Notes under the pieces: generated by a model
Told to the model about the DNA's origin: nothing
The model's input: only the letters and a program-made list of their open reading frames with translations
Databases searched by the model: none
NCBI GenBank assembly: GCA_020199775.1
Contig: JAIVJZ010000006.1
Location: 124,001 to 188,000, forward strand
Direction of reading: 5' to 3'
From: Acidobacteriota bacterium
GTDB lineage: Bacteria; Acidobacteriota; Blastocatellia; Pyrinomonadales; Pyrinomonadaceae
DNA: 64,000 nucleotides
Part shown: piece by piece, positions 55,747-63,736 of the stretch
How the letters are laid out: every line of letters starts with the position of its first letter
Numbering within the stretch: the stretch's first letter is position 1
Position numbers and translations under genes: made by a program

Positions 55747-57525
55747 ATGACGAAGACTTGCCCCAGTTGCGATGTTCTGGCTCCGCACGACGCGCGTTAC
55801 TGCCGCCATTGCGGCGCGCCGCTTCAACGCCTCGGCGCACCCGGAGGAAACACGGGCGCGAACATCTCGCCCATCGCCACCACCGTCCCTCTGTCCGGCA
55901 ACAACCCGACGGACGAGATCGTCGCCAACCCTGCGCAGCAAGCCGCTGCCTCCCACACCTCGGAAGTCACGCCCGCAGAGATGTACGACCTGTGGAGGCG
56001 CGACACGCCGGCGGGAAAAGTTCGGGACGCGGCTGAAGCAGGGAGGGCGAACGACGGGCAGCAGAGCGCGTCCGCACGAGACGCGCGCGAGGGGCATAAC
56101 TTCTCGCACACGCACCAGACCGGAAATCTTCAAACTAACTCGCCGCACGATTCCGCTCCTGACGACTACGACCCCGAACAGACTCAGATCACGATCCCCG
56201 TGCGGCCGTTCACTTCGCGGAACTTACCGGCGGACGCCGCCGCCGCCGCCGCTGCCGTCGCCGCGCGCGCCAACGGCAAGCCGCAATTCAACCACGCGCC
56301 GCAACAGGTCACGCTGTCTCCCACGGGCTCGCTGCTACCGCTGGCGGCGTCGCCCGCCTCGACAGCGGCGGCCGACACGCCTTCTCCGGCGCAGCCGAAC
56401 GAGCGGCGCGCGTTTCGCGTGTGGCTGGGAATGGGGGTTTTGTCCGTCGTCGTTATTTGTTGCGTGGTCGCCGCCATCGTCTGGCTGGGCGTGCGCGGGT
56501 TCCGGCGCACATCGGAAACTCCGTCGCCCGCCGTCGCCACGGGGGGCGAGGCGTCCGCGCCCCTCGTGGACGATCCGAAGCAACTGGCAAACGCGAAGTT
56601 GGCCGAGGCCGCCACGCTCATCGCTTCCGGCAACGCGGCGGAGGCACAGGCGCGCCTGCGCGAGGCGGCCGTGCTCGACCCGTCCAACGCCGAACCGCAT
56701 CACCGGCTCGCGCGCCTGCTGCTCGCGGACGGTTCGCGGCGCGAGGCCATCGAGGAGTTGCGCGTCGTCACGCGCCTCACGCCCGCGAACACGGAGGCGT
56801 GGCGCGCGCTGGCCTCGGCGCAGTTCGCCGAAGGACTTTACCGCGACGCTCTGGAATCCTATCGCGGACTCGGCGAAGCTTCGCCCGCCGCGCTCGCGCG
56901 CGACTCCGTACAATTAGCCTACGCCGACACGCTGCGCCTCGCCGGTCGCACGATGGAGGCGCGCGCGATTTATCGCCGCCTTGCCGAAACGTCTTCCGAC
57001 GCGCAGGTCGCCGCCGCGAGCAAGCGACAACTCGGACAGCCCACGCCGTCGCCCACGGGCGAAGGCGCGGCCGAAGCCGGCAACGCCGACGCTCAAATTG
57101 CCGACGCGACGCGCGCCGCCACGGCAGGAGGGTCGCCCGTGACGCCGCGCAACGGCGACGCGAACCGGCAGCCGGACGCGCCCGCGGCGACGCCCGCGCC
57201 CCACCCCACGGCCGCGCCGTCGAGAGCGTCTTCCGGTTCGCCCTCGGATCAATACCAGCGCGGCGTCGCGTTGTGGACGACGAACCGTGGGGCGGCCGTC
57301 GCGGAGTTTCGCGCCGCGGCCGAGCGCGGCAACTCGGACGCCAGTTATTATCTCGGCCTGAGCATCGCCGAAGGGCGCGACCCGCGCTCGCTGAGGCGCG
57401 CCGAACTCGTCGCCGCGCTCGTCCATTTCGGCCGCGCGCGCCGCGGCAAATTCCGCGGGCAATCCGTCACCTACGAAGAACAACTCGGCAGGGAACTCGA
57501 CCGGAGAAGAAACGATGAACGATGA
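55747..57525 (+). CDS. Zinc-ribbon, single-pass membrane TPR protein
   Basis: 592 residues. N-terminal zinc ribbon (CPSCDVLAPHDARYCRHCG), about 190 residues of Pro/Ala/Thr-rich linker, one transmembrane helix (MGVLSVVVICCVVAAIVWLG), then TPR repeats (residues of about 285-440; ANAKLAEAATLIASGNAAEA, DPSNAEPHHRLARLLLADG). An Ala/Pro linker and a C-terminal Sel1-like segment (RGVALWTTNRGAAVAEFRAA, ASYYLGLSIAEG) follow. The last codons (RRNDER) are written in the heptamer repeat that follows. A scaffold role for the kinase/phosphatase module is a guess. Confidence 0.8.
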   Translation: MTKTCPSCDVLAPHDARYCRHCGAPLQRLGAPGGNTGANISPIATTVPLSGNNPTDEIVANPAQQAAASHTSEVTPAEMYDLWRRDTPAGKVRDAAEAGRANDGQQSASARDAREGHNFSHTHQTGNLQTNSPHDSAPDDYDPEQTQITIPVRPFTSRNLPADAAAAAAAVAARANGKPQFNHAPQQVTLSPTGSLLPLAASPASTAAADTPSPAQPNERRAFRVWLGMGVLSVVVICCVVAAIVWLGVRGFRRTSETPSPAVATGGEASAPLVDDPKQLANAKLAEAATLIASGNAAEAQARLREAAVLDPSNAEPHHRLARLLLADGSRREAIEELRVVTRLTPANTEAWRALASAQFAEGLYRDALESYRGLGEASPAALARDSVQLAYADTLRLAGRTMEARAIYRRLAETSSDAQVAAASKRQLGQPTPSPTGEGAAEAGNADAQIADATRAATAGGSPVTPRNGDANRQPDAPAATPAPHPTAAPSRASSGSPSDQYQRGVALWTTNRGAAVAEFRAAAERGNSDASYYLGLSIAEGRDPRSLRRAELVAALVHFGRARRGKFRGQSVTYEEQLGRELDRRRNDER

Positions 57526-57632
57526 ACGCGGAACGCTGAACTAAAAGACAAAAGCATCCTGATCGTTTATCATTCCGCATTCATCGTTCCGCGTTCATCG
57601 TTCCGCGTTCATCGTTCCGCGTTCATCGTTTA
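57511..57632. repeat. Heptamer inverted repeat of the ACGATGA family with expanded right arm
   Basis: Left arm CGATGAA CGATGAA CGCGGAA CGCTGAA overlaps the stop of the TPR gene. The right arm contains CATTCCGCATTCAT followed by three tandem CGTTCCGCGTTCAT (14 bp = 2 x 7). Loop AGACAAAAGCAT resembles the GACAACTGCT loop of the family. Confidence 0.85.
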
Positions 57633-57637
57633 AAATC

Positions 57638-59401
57638 ATGCCTGACTTAATCGTTAATTATCCCGACCGCGCGCCCGACACGTTTCCGCTCGGCCGCCTG
57701 CGCATCACCATCGGCCGCTCGGCGCGCAACGACGTGTGCATCCCCGACCCGTTCGCCTCGCGCGTCCACGCCGAAGTGCGGCGCGAGGGCGACGCCTACA
57801 TCTTGCAGGATTTGGGTTCGGCCAACGGCACGATCTACAACGGCGACCGCGTGGGATCCGCCCTCGCGCTCACGCCGGGCGGGCGCATCCAGATCGGCGA
57901 GACCGAGATCGTCTTCCGCGACAAAGACGCGGGCGCGGGCGCCACCATGATCTCCGACCCGTCGGCCGGCGCGCTCCCCGAAGCGACCATCGCGCTCAAC
58001 TCCGACCAACGCTCCACCTCCGGCCTGCTCGACGCCATCGAAGACGCGCGCACGCAAGGCTCGGCCGAGCAGCCCCGCCCCGCCGCCGTCGGGACGATCA
58101 TCAATTCGACGCGCGGCACGACGGCGAACGCCGTCCGGCAGGGCGACCTGCTCGCGCTCATCAGCAAGGTCTCGGTCACGCTGCTCGCGCCCGCGACGCT
58201 CGACGAGACGCTGCGCCAGGTGGTCGCGCTCGTCTTCGAGGCCGTGCCCGCGGAGCGTTGTTTGATCATGCTGCGCGACGCGGAGAAAGAACTCAAAATC
58301 CGCGTCGCGCAGTTGCGCAACAGCAAGGAAGAGACGGGCGAGGTGAGAGTCAGCCGTTCGATCATCGAAGAGGTCGTCGGGCAGGGTCGCTCCGTGCTCA
58401 CCTCCGACGCGCAACACGACCCGCGTTTCATGTCCTCGACGATGACGATTCAGGGCATCCGTTCCGTGCTCGCCGTGCCCCTCGGCGTCGGCGAACGCAT
58501 CTTCGGCATGATCTACGCCGACTCGCCGCTCGCCGAAGCCAAGTTCTCGCAGGATCACCTGACCGTCCTGACGACGCTCGCCTCGGTGGCGGCCATCCGC
58601 GTCGAGAACGCGCGCCTGATGGAAGAAGACCTGGAGCGCGAACGCTTCGAGCGCGAACTGAGCCTCGCGCGCGAGATTCAACAACGCTTCCAGCCGAGCG
58701 GCGCGCCGAACGTCGCCGGTTACGAGATGCAGGGCATCAGTTTCCCCTGCTACGAGATCGGCGGCGACTATTACGATTTCATCGAGCGACCCGACGGGCG
58801 CATGGTCATCGCGCTCGGCGACGTGTCGGGCAAGGGCACGTCGGCCGCGCTCCTGATGTCGAGTTTGCACGCGGCGATGCACGCGCAGATTCCGGCGCAC
58901 AAGACGCTCGGCGACACCATCTCCGCCGTCAACCGTTATCTCGCCGAGACGATCCCGATGAACCGTTTCATCACGCTCTTTTGCGCCGAACTCGACCCGG
59001 CCACCGGCTCGCTCTCGTTCCTGAACGCCGGGCACAACCCGCCGCTCATCGCGCACGCCGGGGGCTCGATGGAGCAACTCGCGGCGGGCGGCATCCCGCT
59101 CGGCATCGTCGGAGAGGCCGTCTACCGCGAAGGGCGCACGCAACTCCAGCCCGGCGACGCGCTCGTCATCTATTCCGACGGCGTCTCCGAGACGCAGAAC
59201 GCGGCGGGCGAAGAGTACGGTCCCGTGCGCCTCTACAACACCGTGGCGCGCTACCTCGAATCCACCGCCGCGGGCATCCGTGACAAGATCGAGGCCGACC
59301 TCACCAAGTTCGCGCAAGGGACGCCCGCCTCGGACGACATCACGCTCGTCATCGTCAAACGGCAGGCCGAAGGCGTGATGGTCGCGTCGAGCCGGGCATG
59401 A
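57638..59401 (+). CDS. FHA-GAF-PP2C (SpoIIE/RsbU-type) phosphatase
   Basis: 587 residues. N-terminal FHA (RLRITIGRSARNDVCIPDPF, ASRVHAEVRREG, LQDLGSANGTIYNGD), a GAF domain (residues of about 180-335: LRQVVALVFEAVPAERCLIM, SVLAVPLGVGERIFGMIYAD), a short coiled coil with ERELSLAREIQQRFQPSGAP, and a C-terminal PP2C-type phosphatase: EIGGDYYDFI, ALGDVSGKGTSAALLMSSLH, LNAGHNPPLI, VIYSDGVSE, ASDDITLVI with metal-binding Asp residues. Likely dephosphorylates Ser/Thr residues of an anti-anti-sigma-like partner or of kinase targets. No sigma-factor regulator in the window. Confidence 0.93.
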   Translation: MPDLIVNYPDRAPDTFPLGRLRITIGRSARNDVCIPDPFASRVHAEVRREGDAYILQDLGSANGTIYNGDRVGSALALTPGGRIQIGETEIVFRDKDAGAGATMISDPSAGALPEATIALNSDQRSTSGLLDAIEDARTQGSAEQPRPAAVGTIINSTRGTTANAVRQGDLLALISKVSVTLLAPATLDETLRQVVALVFEAVPAERCLIMLRDAEKELKIRVAQLRNSKEETGEVRVSRSIIEEVVGQGRSVLTSDAQHDPRFMSSTMTIQGIRSVLAVPLGVGERIFGMIYADSPLAEAKFSQDHLTVLTTLASVAAIRVENARLMEEDLERERFERELSLAREIQQRFQPSGAPNVAGYEMQGISFPCYEIGGDYYDFIERPDGRMVIALGDVSGKGTSAALLMSSLHAAMHAQIPAHKTLGDTISAVNRYLAETIPMNRFITLFCAELDPATGSLSFLNAGHNPPLIAHAGGSMEQLAAGGIPLGIVGEAVYREGRTQLQPGDALVIYSDGVSETQNAAGEEYGPVRLYNTVARYLESTAAGIRDKIEADLTKFAQGTPASDDITLVIVKRQAEGVMVASSRA

Positions 59402-59501
59402 GCCGTGCGTGAGCGGCGCGCGGGGGCGCGGATAGGTCGCGCCGTCGGACTGCTTGAGCGGAATTACGACCGTCTTGTATGATCGCGGCCGGGTGCTACT
59501 T

Positions 59502-59828
59502 ATGAGCGAAGAGACCGCGCAAAATATCTCGGACGGCGATAGACGCTCCTTCGAGGAACGAGTGTTCGCGCGCTTCGATGCTCTCGATTCAAGCGTGCGT
59601 GATCTCGATTCAAACATGCGCGACATTGATGCGCGCCTGCAAAAACTTGGAACGCGCGCTTACGACACCAAGCCGATTTGGGAGCAGGCGCTCAAAGAGA
59701 TCGTCGAGACGAGGCGCGAACTCTCCAAGCGTCTCGACCGCATCGAAGCTATCGCGCACGAGACTCACGCCGATTTGCGAGACGCCGAAGATCGTATCGG
59801 GAAACTCGAATCGGAACCCACACAGTAA
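59502..59828 (+). CDS. Short coiled-coil protein
   Basis: 108 residues from the ATG at 59502 (MSEETAQNISDGDRRSFEER). Strong heptad-like pattern: FDALDSSVRDLDSNMRDIDA, RLQKLG, then IVETRRELSKRLDRIEAIAH, LRDAEDRIGKLES. No signal peptide or Cys. Probable oligomeric cytoplasmic protein; function unknown. It follows the phosphatase by 100 nt and precedes a DUF983 gene by 19 nt. Confidence 0.65.
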   Translation: MSEETAQNISDGDRRSFEERVFARFDALDSSVRDLDSNMRDIDARLQKLGTRAYDTKPIWEQALKEIVETRRELSKRLDRIEAIAHETHADLRDAEDRIGKLESEPTQ

Positions 59829-59847
59829 AGCCCAAGCGTGAAAGACT

Positions 59848-60219
59848 GTGAACAGGCAACGCCGCTCGATCATTAAAACGCTGTCGCGAGCCTTGCGCCT
59901 CCGGTGTCCGGTCTGCGGCGAGTCGTCAATCGTCCACAGCCCTTTCCACATCAAGCACGCGTGCCCGGCCTGCGACGCCCTCTTCAAACGCGAGGACGGC
60001 TTTTTCGTCGGCGCGATCATGGCGAACGTGGTCACGACCGAGTTCGTGATTCTCGTCCTCTACGTCCTGTGCCTGCCCGTCATCGACACGCGCTTCGACT
60101 TAGTCCTGACCTGCCTCTCCGCCGTCGCGCTCCTCTTCCCCGTCGCCTTCTACCATCACAGTTGGAGCTTCTGGCTCGGCTTCGATCATCTCGTGGAGAC
60201 ATTACCGAAGGCGTCTTAG
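59848..60219 (+). CDS. DUF983 zinc-ribbon membrane protein
   Basis: 123 residues, GTG start. Zinc ribbon LRCPVCGESSIVHSPFHIKH and ACPACDALFKREDGFFVGAI, followed by two transmembrane helices (TTEFVILVLYVLCLPVI, CLSAVALLFPVAFYHHSWSF). This matches DUF983 proteins, which are often near cytochrome oxidase genes in proteobacteria; no such genes are seen here. Function unknown. Confidence 0.82.
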   Translation: MNRQRRSIIKTLSRALRLRCPVCGESSIVHSPFHIKHACPACDALFKREDGFFVGAIMANVVTTEFVILVLYVLCLPVIDTRFDLVLTCLSAVALLFPVAFYHHSWSFWLGFDHLVETLPKAS

Positions 60220-60319
60220 ACTCGGAACTGATAGGGACGAACAGCACTTTGTCGTTACCGTTCAATTCAAGGCGGATGAAGTCTCTACAATTTATGACGC
60301 ATTTGTTATAACTCACCTT

Positions 60320-60584
60320 ATGAGTAAGTAAGAGAAGTTGCTGTTGCAGATATTGCGGGGAACTTCGGATGCTAATGTGACCTTTGATAGCTTCGCGCGG
60401 ATTGCTTAAACACTTGAATTTCGATGAACGTATTCGCGGCAGCCATCATATCTTTACCAGAGAAGGCATCGAGGAAATCTTGAACTTGCAACCGCGCGGC
60501 GCAAAGGCCAAAGCATATCAAGTCAAACAAGTGCGCGGCGTGATCTTAAAATATGGGCTGGGTGGGGGTGAAAGCGATGAGTGA
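60320..60584 (+). pseudogene. hicA: Decayed hicA toxin gene
   Basis: The intact C-terminal part FDERIRGSHHIFTREGIEEI, LNLQPRGAKAKAYQVKQVR is clear HicA with the catalytic-His motif GSHHIF. The N-terminal part can be read in another frame as KLLLQILRGTSDANVTFDSF, the usual HicA start, but a TAA follows the third codon and a frameshift occurs before GLLKHLNF. The toxin is therefore inactive unless decoding is unusual. The stop overlaps the hicB start by 8 nt. Confidence 0.75.
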
Positions 60585-60795
60585 AAAATATAAATACGAG
60601 ATCATTATCTATTGGAGCACGGAAGATAGTGCTTTTATCGCCGAAGTGCCCGAACTGCCGGGTTGTATGGCGGATGGGACGACGTACACCGATGCGGTCG
60701 CCAACGTCGAGATGATAATTGACGAATGGATTGAAACGGCGAAGGCGTTGGGGCGGGAGATTCCTGAACCAAAAGGCCGTTTAACGTTTGCCTGA
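60577..60795 (+). CDS. hicB: HicB-family antitoxin (orphaned)
   Basis: 72 residues. HicB fold: KYKYEIIIYWSTEDSAFIAE, VPELPGCMADGTTYTDAVAN, MIIDEWIETAKALGREIPEP. No added DNA-binding domain. It starts at the ATG at 60577, overlapping the decayed hicA. Order hicA-hicB, opposite to the intact locus at 40 kb. It may now be a free antitoxin or in decay. Confidence 0.85.
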   Translation: MSEKYKYEIIIYWSTEDSAFIAEVPELPGCMADGTTYTDAVANVEMIIDEWIETAKALGREIPEPKGRLTFA

Positions 60796-60828
60796 CCGAC
60801 TCTCTACAAAATCAGTTCTGACAAATGC

Positions 60829-61287
60829 TCAGAGTCGCCGCAGGCTCGCTTCGATCCTCTCGGCGGTTTTCTCGCCCACGCCGTCAACCATGTCGAGGCC
60901 GCCGCCCGCGACGAATTTCTTGAGATCGTCGAGCGATGAAATTTTAAACTGCCGGTGGAGCACGGCGGCCGTCTTGATGCCGACGCCGGAAACGTCGAGC
61001 AAGTCGAGCACGGTTTCGGGCGTCTCCGACGTGAGTTTCTCGTAAGCCTCGAACGTGCCGCGCTCGCAGAGTTCCACGATCTTGCCGCTGATCGCCTTGC
61101 CGACGGAGGGGATGGCCTGCAAGCTCTTCGCGCCTTCCGCGCGCGCGACATCGGCGAGCGGCACAGGCCACGTCTCGATCACCTCGGCGGCGTTGCGGTA
61201 TGAGCGCACGCGGTAACGGTCGTCGCCGCGTATCTCCATGATGAGCGCGAGGCGTTGGAAGCGTCGCGCGATTTCCTCGTTCCGCAT
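60829..61287 (-). CDS. Stand-alone PolX N-terminal (HhH) domain protein
   Basis: 152 residues. Begins RNEEIARRFQRLALIMEIRG, then YRVRSYRNAAEVIETWP, the 8-kDa-type N-terminal domain of bacterial PolX; two helix-hairpin-helix motifs follow (LQAIPSVGKAISGKIVELCE and LLDVSGVGIKTAAVLHRQF), with a third weaker one (VDGVGEKTAERIEASL). The polymerase palm and PHP exonuclease that normally follow (about 400 more residues) are absent, and the protein ends with its own stop. Likely a DNA-binding accessory in gap repair; truncation of an ancestral polX cannot be excluded, although the frame is clean. Confidence 0.85.
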   Translation of the reverse strand: MRNEEIARRFQRLALIMEIRGDDRYRVRSYRNAAEVIETWPVPLADVARAEGAKSLQAIPSVGKAISGKIVELCERGTFEAYEKLTSETPETVLDLLDVSGVGIKTAAVLHRQFKISSLDDLKKFVAGGGLDMVDGVGEKTAERIEASLRRL

Positions 61288-61288
61288 A

Positions 61289-61401
61289 AGTTTCAGGCTT
61301 CAGGGTTCAAGACTGAATAGTTTCAAGTTTCAGGTTTCAAGTTTCAAGTTTGAATGTTGTTCGGTCTTTAACTTGAAACCTGAAACTTGAAACCTGAAAC
61401 T
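61289..61401. repeat. Heptamer inverted repeat, TTTCAAG family, expanded left arm
   Basis: Left arm with TTTCAGG CTTCAGG GTTCAAG, then TTTCAAG TTTCAGG TTTCAAG TTTCAAG (to 61351); right arm ACTTGAAACCTGAAACTTGA... (61371-61401). Loop sequence resembles that of the 21.6-kb element. Lies in the divergent gap between the PolX-N gene and the S46 peptidase. Confidence 0.85.
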
Positions 61402-61482
61402 CATTCCGGGGCATCCCGGCGCGCCTTATGATACTCTAAACGAGTTCACTCCCAACACATTCAACCTTTTTCGAGGAGCAAT

Positions 61483-63576
61483 ATGGATTTCAGAAAACTG
61501 TCGCGCGCACTGCTGGCTGCGCTGATCACTTTTTCATCCCTGGCGGGCGTCGCCACCACGACGGCGCGCGCCGACGAGGGCATGTGGCCTTTCAATCAGG
61601 TGCCGCGCGCCGAGATTAAACGCAAGTATGGTTTTGAAGTCACCGACGAGTTCCTCAAAAAGCTGCAACTCGCCTCGGTGCGTTTCCCCAACGGCTCGGG
61701 TTCGTTCGTCTCGCCCGACGGCCTCATCCTGACCAACTATCACATCATCGAAGACGCCGTCGGCGAACTGAGCACGGCCGAGCGTGACTACGCCAAGAAC
61801 GGCTTCGTCGCACGCACGCGCGCCGAAGAACTCAAGATTCCCGGCTACGAACTGAACGTCCTCCAGAGCATCGAGGACGTGACGAATCGCGTCAACGCGT
61901 CGGTCAAGCCGGAGATGTCGGCGGGCGACGCCTTCAGCGCGCGCCGCACGGCGATTGCCGCCATCGAGAAGGAATCCACCGAGAAGACCGGCCTGCGCTC
62001 GGACGTGGTGACGCTCTATCAGGGCGGCAAGTACAATCTCTATCGTTACAAAAAGTACACGGACGTGCGCCTCGTCTTCGCGCCCGAATTTCAGGCCGCG
62101 TTCTTCGGCGGCGACCCCGACAATTTCGAGTACCCGCGCTTCAACGTCGATATGGGTTTGGTGCGCGCCTACGAGAACGATAAGCCCGCGCGCCCCGACA
62201 GCTATCTCAGGTTCTCGAAGGAAGGCACGAAGGAAGGCGACCTCGTGTTCGTCACCGGCCACCCCGGTTCGACGCAACGCCTGAACACCGTGGCGCACAT
62301 CGAGGCGTTGCGCGACACGAGCATCCCGCTCGTCATCCGCATGCTCGAACGCCGCGAAGCCCTCTTGAAGAAGTACATGGCGATGGGCGAGGAGCAGACG
62401 CGCCGCGCGCAGAACGAACTCAACAGCACGCAGAACGCGCTCAAGGTCTACCGCGGCCAACTCGCCGGCCTGAAAGACCCGACGCTCATCTCCTACAAGC
62501 AGAAGTCCGAGGGCATGCTGCGCAAGGCCGTGATGTCGAGCCCGCAGCGGCAGAAGGAGTACGGCGACGCGTGGGACGCCATCGCCAAGGGGCGGCGCGG
62601 CTTGTCCGCCTACGAGCGCGACCGCCGCTTCCTCGACCTCGCCGCCGGCTTCAACACCGTCCTCTTCAACTACGCGCGCGCGCTCGTGCGCCTCGCCGAA
62701 GAGAGCGCGAAGCCGAACGCCGAACGCCTGCCCGAATACACCGACGCGCGCCGCGCCTCGCTCGAAAACGTGCTCTTCGCGCAGACGCCCATGTACGACG
62801 ATTACGAAAAGATGAAACTCGCCGATTCGCTCGACTTCATGCGCGAGGCTTACGGCGCGGATCACGAACTCGTCAAGCGCGTCCTCATGGGCAAGACGCC
62901 CGAAGCGCGCGCCGCCGAATTGATCGACGGCTCGAAGTTGAAGGACGCGGCCTATCGCAAGCAACTCGCGGCGGGCGGCAAAAAGGCGATTGACGAATCG
63001 ACCGACCCGATGATCCAACTGGCGCGCGGCATCGACCGGGAAGCGCGCGAGTTGAGCAAGCGTTACAACAACGAAGTCCTCGCCGTCGAACGCTCGGCCT
63101 ACGCCAAGATCGCGCGTGCCCTGTTCGAGACCGAAGGCGACCGCATTTACCCTGACGCCACCTTCACGCTGCGCCTCTCCTACGGCGCGGTCAAGGGCTA
63201 CACCGAGGACGGCAAGCCGGTCGTGCCCTACACCACGCTCGGCGGCCTCTACGAGCGCGCGAACTTGAAGGGCAATAAGTTCCCCTACGTGCTCGCGCCG
63301 CGCTGGTCGGAGAAGAAGGCGGCGGTTGACCCGAAGACGCCTTTCAATCTCGTCTCGACCAACGACATCATCGGCGGCAATTCCGGCTCGCCCCTCATCG
63401 ACAAGAAGGGCGAACTGATCGGCCTCGTCTTCGACGGCAACCGGCAGTCAATCGTCGGCAACTTCTATTACGACGAGTCGATCAACCGCACGATCTCCGT
63501 GGACTCGCGCGGCATGCTCGAAATTCTCCGCAAGATTTTCGACGCCAAAGAGATCGCGGACGAGTTGACGAGGTAG
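61483..63576 (+). CDS. S46-family peptidase (dipeptidyl-peptidase 7/11-like)
   Basis: 697 residues with a signal peptide (ALLAALITFSSLAGVATT, then ARA). Chymotrypsin-like double barrel with a helical insertion. The catalytic His is in SGSFVSPDGLILTNYHIIED (TNYH instead of the common TNHH), Asp probably in FNVDMGLVRAYEN, and Ser in IIGGNSGSPLIDKKGELIGL. Also conserved: MWPFNQVP, TGHPGSTQRL and LVFDGNRQSI. Family members remove dipeptides from peptide N-termini in the periplasm of amino-acid-using bacteria. Specificity cannot be set here. Confidence 0.93.
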   Translation: MDFRKLSRALLAALITFSSLAGVATTTARADEGMWPFNQVPRAEIKRKYGFEVTDEFLKKLQLASVRFPNGSGSFVSPDGLILTNYHIIEDAVGELSTAERDYAKNGFVARTRAEELKIPGYELNVLQSIEDVTNRVNASVKPEMSAGDAFSARRTAIAAIEKESTEKTGLRSDVVTLYQGGKYNLYRYKKYTDVRLVFAPEFQAAFFGGDPDNFEYPRFNVDMGLVRAYENDKPARPDSYLRFSKEGTKEGDLVFVTGHPGSTQRLNTVAHIEALRDTSIPLVIRMLERREALLKKYMAMGEEQTRRAQNELNSTQNALKVYRGQLAGLKDPTLISYKQKSEGMLRKAVMSSPQRQKEYGDAWDAIAKGRRGLSAYERDRRFLDLAAGFNTVLFNYARALVRLAEESAKPNAERLPEYTDARRASLENVLFAQTPMYDDYEKMKLADSLDFMREAYGADHELVKRVLMGKTPEARAAELIDGSKLKDAAYRKQLAAGGKKAIDESTDPMIQLARGIDREARELSKRYNNEVLAVERSAYAKIARALFETEGDRIYPDATFTLRLSYGAVKGYTEDGKPVVPYTTLGGLYERANLKGNKFPYVLAPRWSEKKAAVDPKTPFNLVSTNDIIGGNSGSPLIDKKGELIGLVFDGNRQSIVGNFYYDESINRTISVDSRGMLEILRKIFDAKEIADELTR

Positions 63577-63607
63577 ATCGCGCCAAACGTTCGGGCGAAT
63601 AAAGATG

Positions 63608-63640
63608 AAGGCGGTCGTGGTTCAAATCCACGGCCGCCTT
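63608..63640. terminator. Terminator hairpin after the S46 peptidase
   Basis: AAGGCGGTCGTGG / CCACGGCCGCCTT, 13-bp stem with a single G-T wobble, 7-nt loop TTCAAAT, followed by AGCTTTTC. The loop mimics a tRNA T-arm but the rest of a tRNA is absent. Confidence 0.8.
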
Positions 63641-63650
63641 AGCTTTTCAA

Positions 63651-63732
63651 AACGATGAAGGAGGAACGCGGAACGATGAACTAAAGACAAACTGCTTTCA
63701 CTTCATCGTTCATCGTTCCTACTTCATTGGTT
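63651..63732. repeat. Heptamer inverted repeat of the ACGATGA family
   Basis: Left arm ACGATGA AGGAGGA ACGCGGA ACGATGA ACTAAA, loop GACAAACTGCT, right arm TTTCACTTCATCGTTCATCG... ending about 63732. Nearly the same left arm and loop as the 12.7-kb element. Lies between convergent genes next to a normal terminator. Confidence 0.85.
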
Positions 63733-63736
63733 CCTT

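Noticed and set aside
57647-59626. 659-residue ORF antisense to the FHA-GAF-PP2C gene, and similar long antisense ORFs (for example 40899-42761, 36973-38580, 53472-54854)
   Set aside because: They mirror real genes in high-GC sequence, are dominated by Arg/Ala/Asp/His and lack any domain motif.
63608-63640. tRNA-like T-arm (CGTGG TTCAAAT CCACG) flanked by complementary GGCGG/CCGCC
   Set aside because: A T-arm-acceptor minihelix can be drawn, but the acceptor strands directly abut the T-arm and there is no D-arm or anticodon arm. It is better explained as the peptidase terminator.
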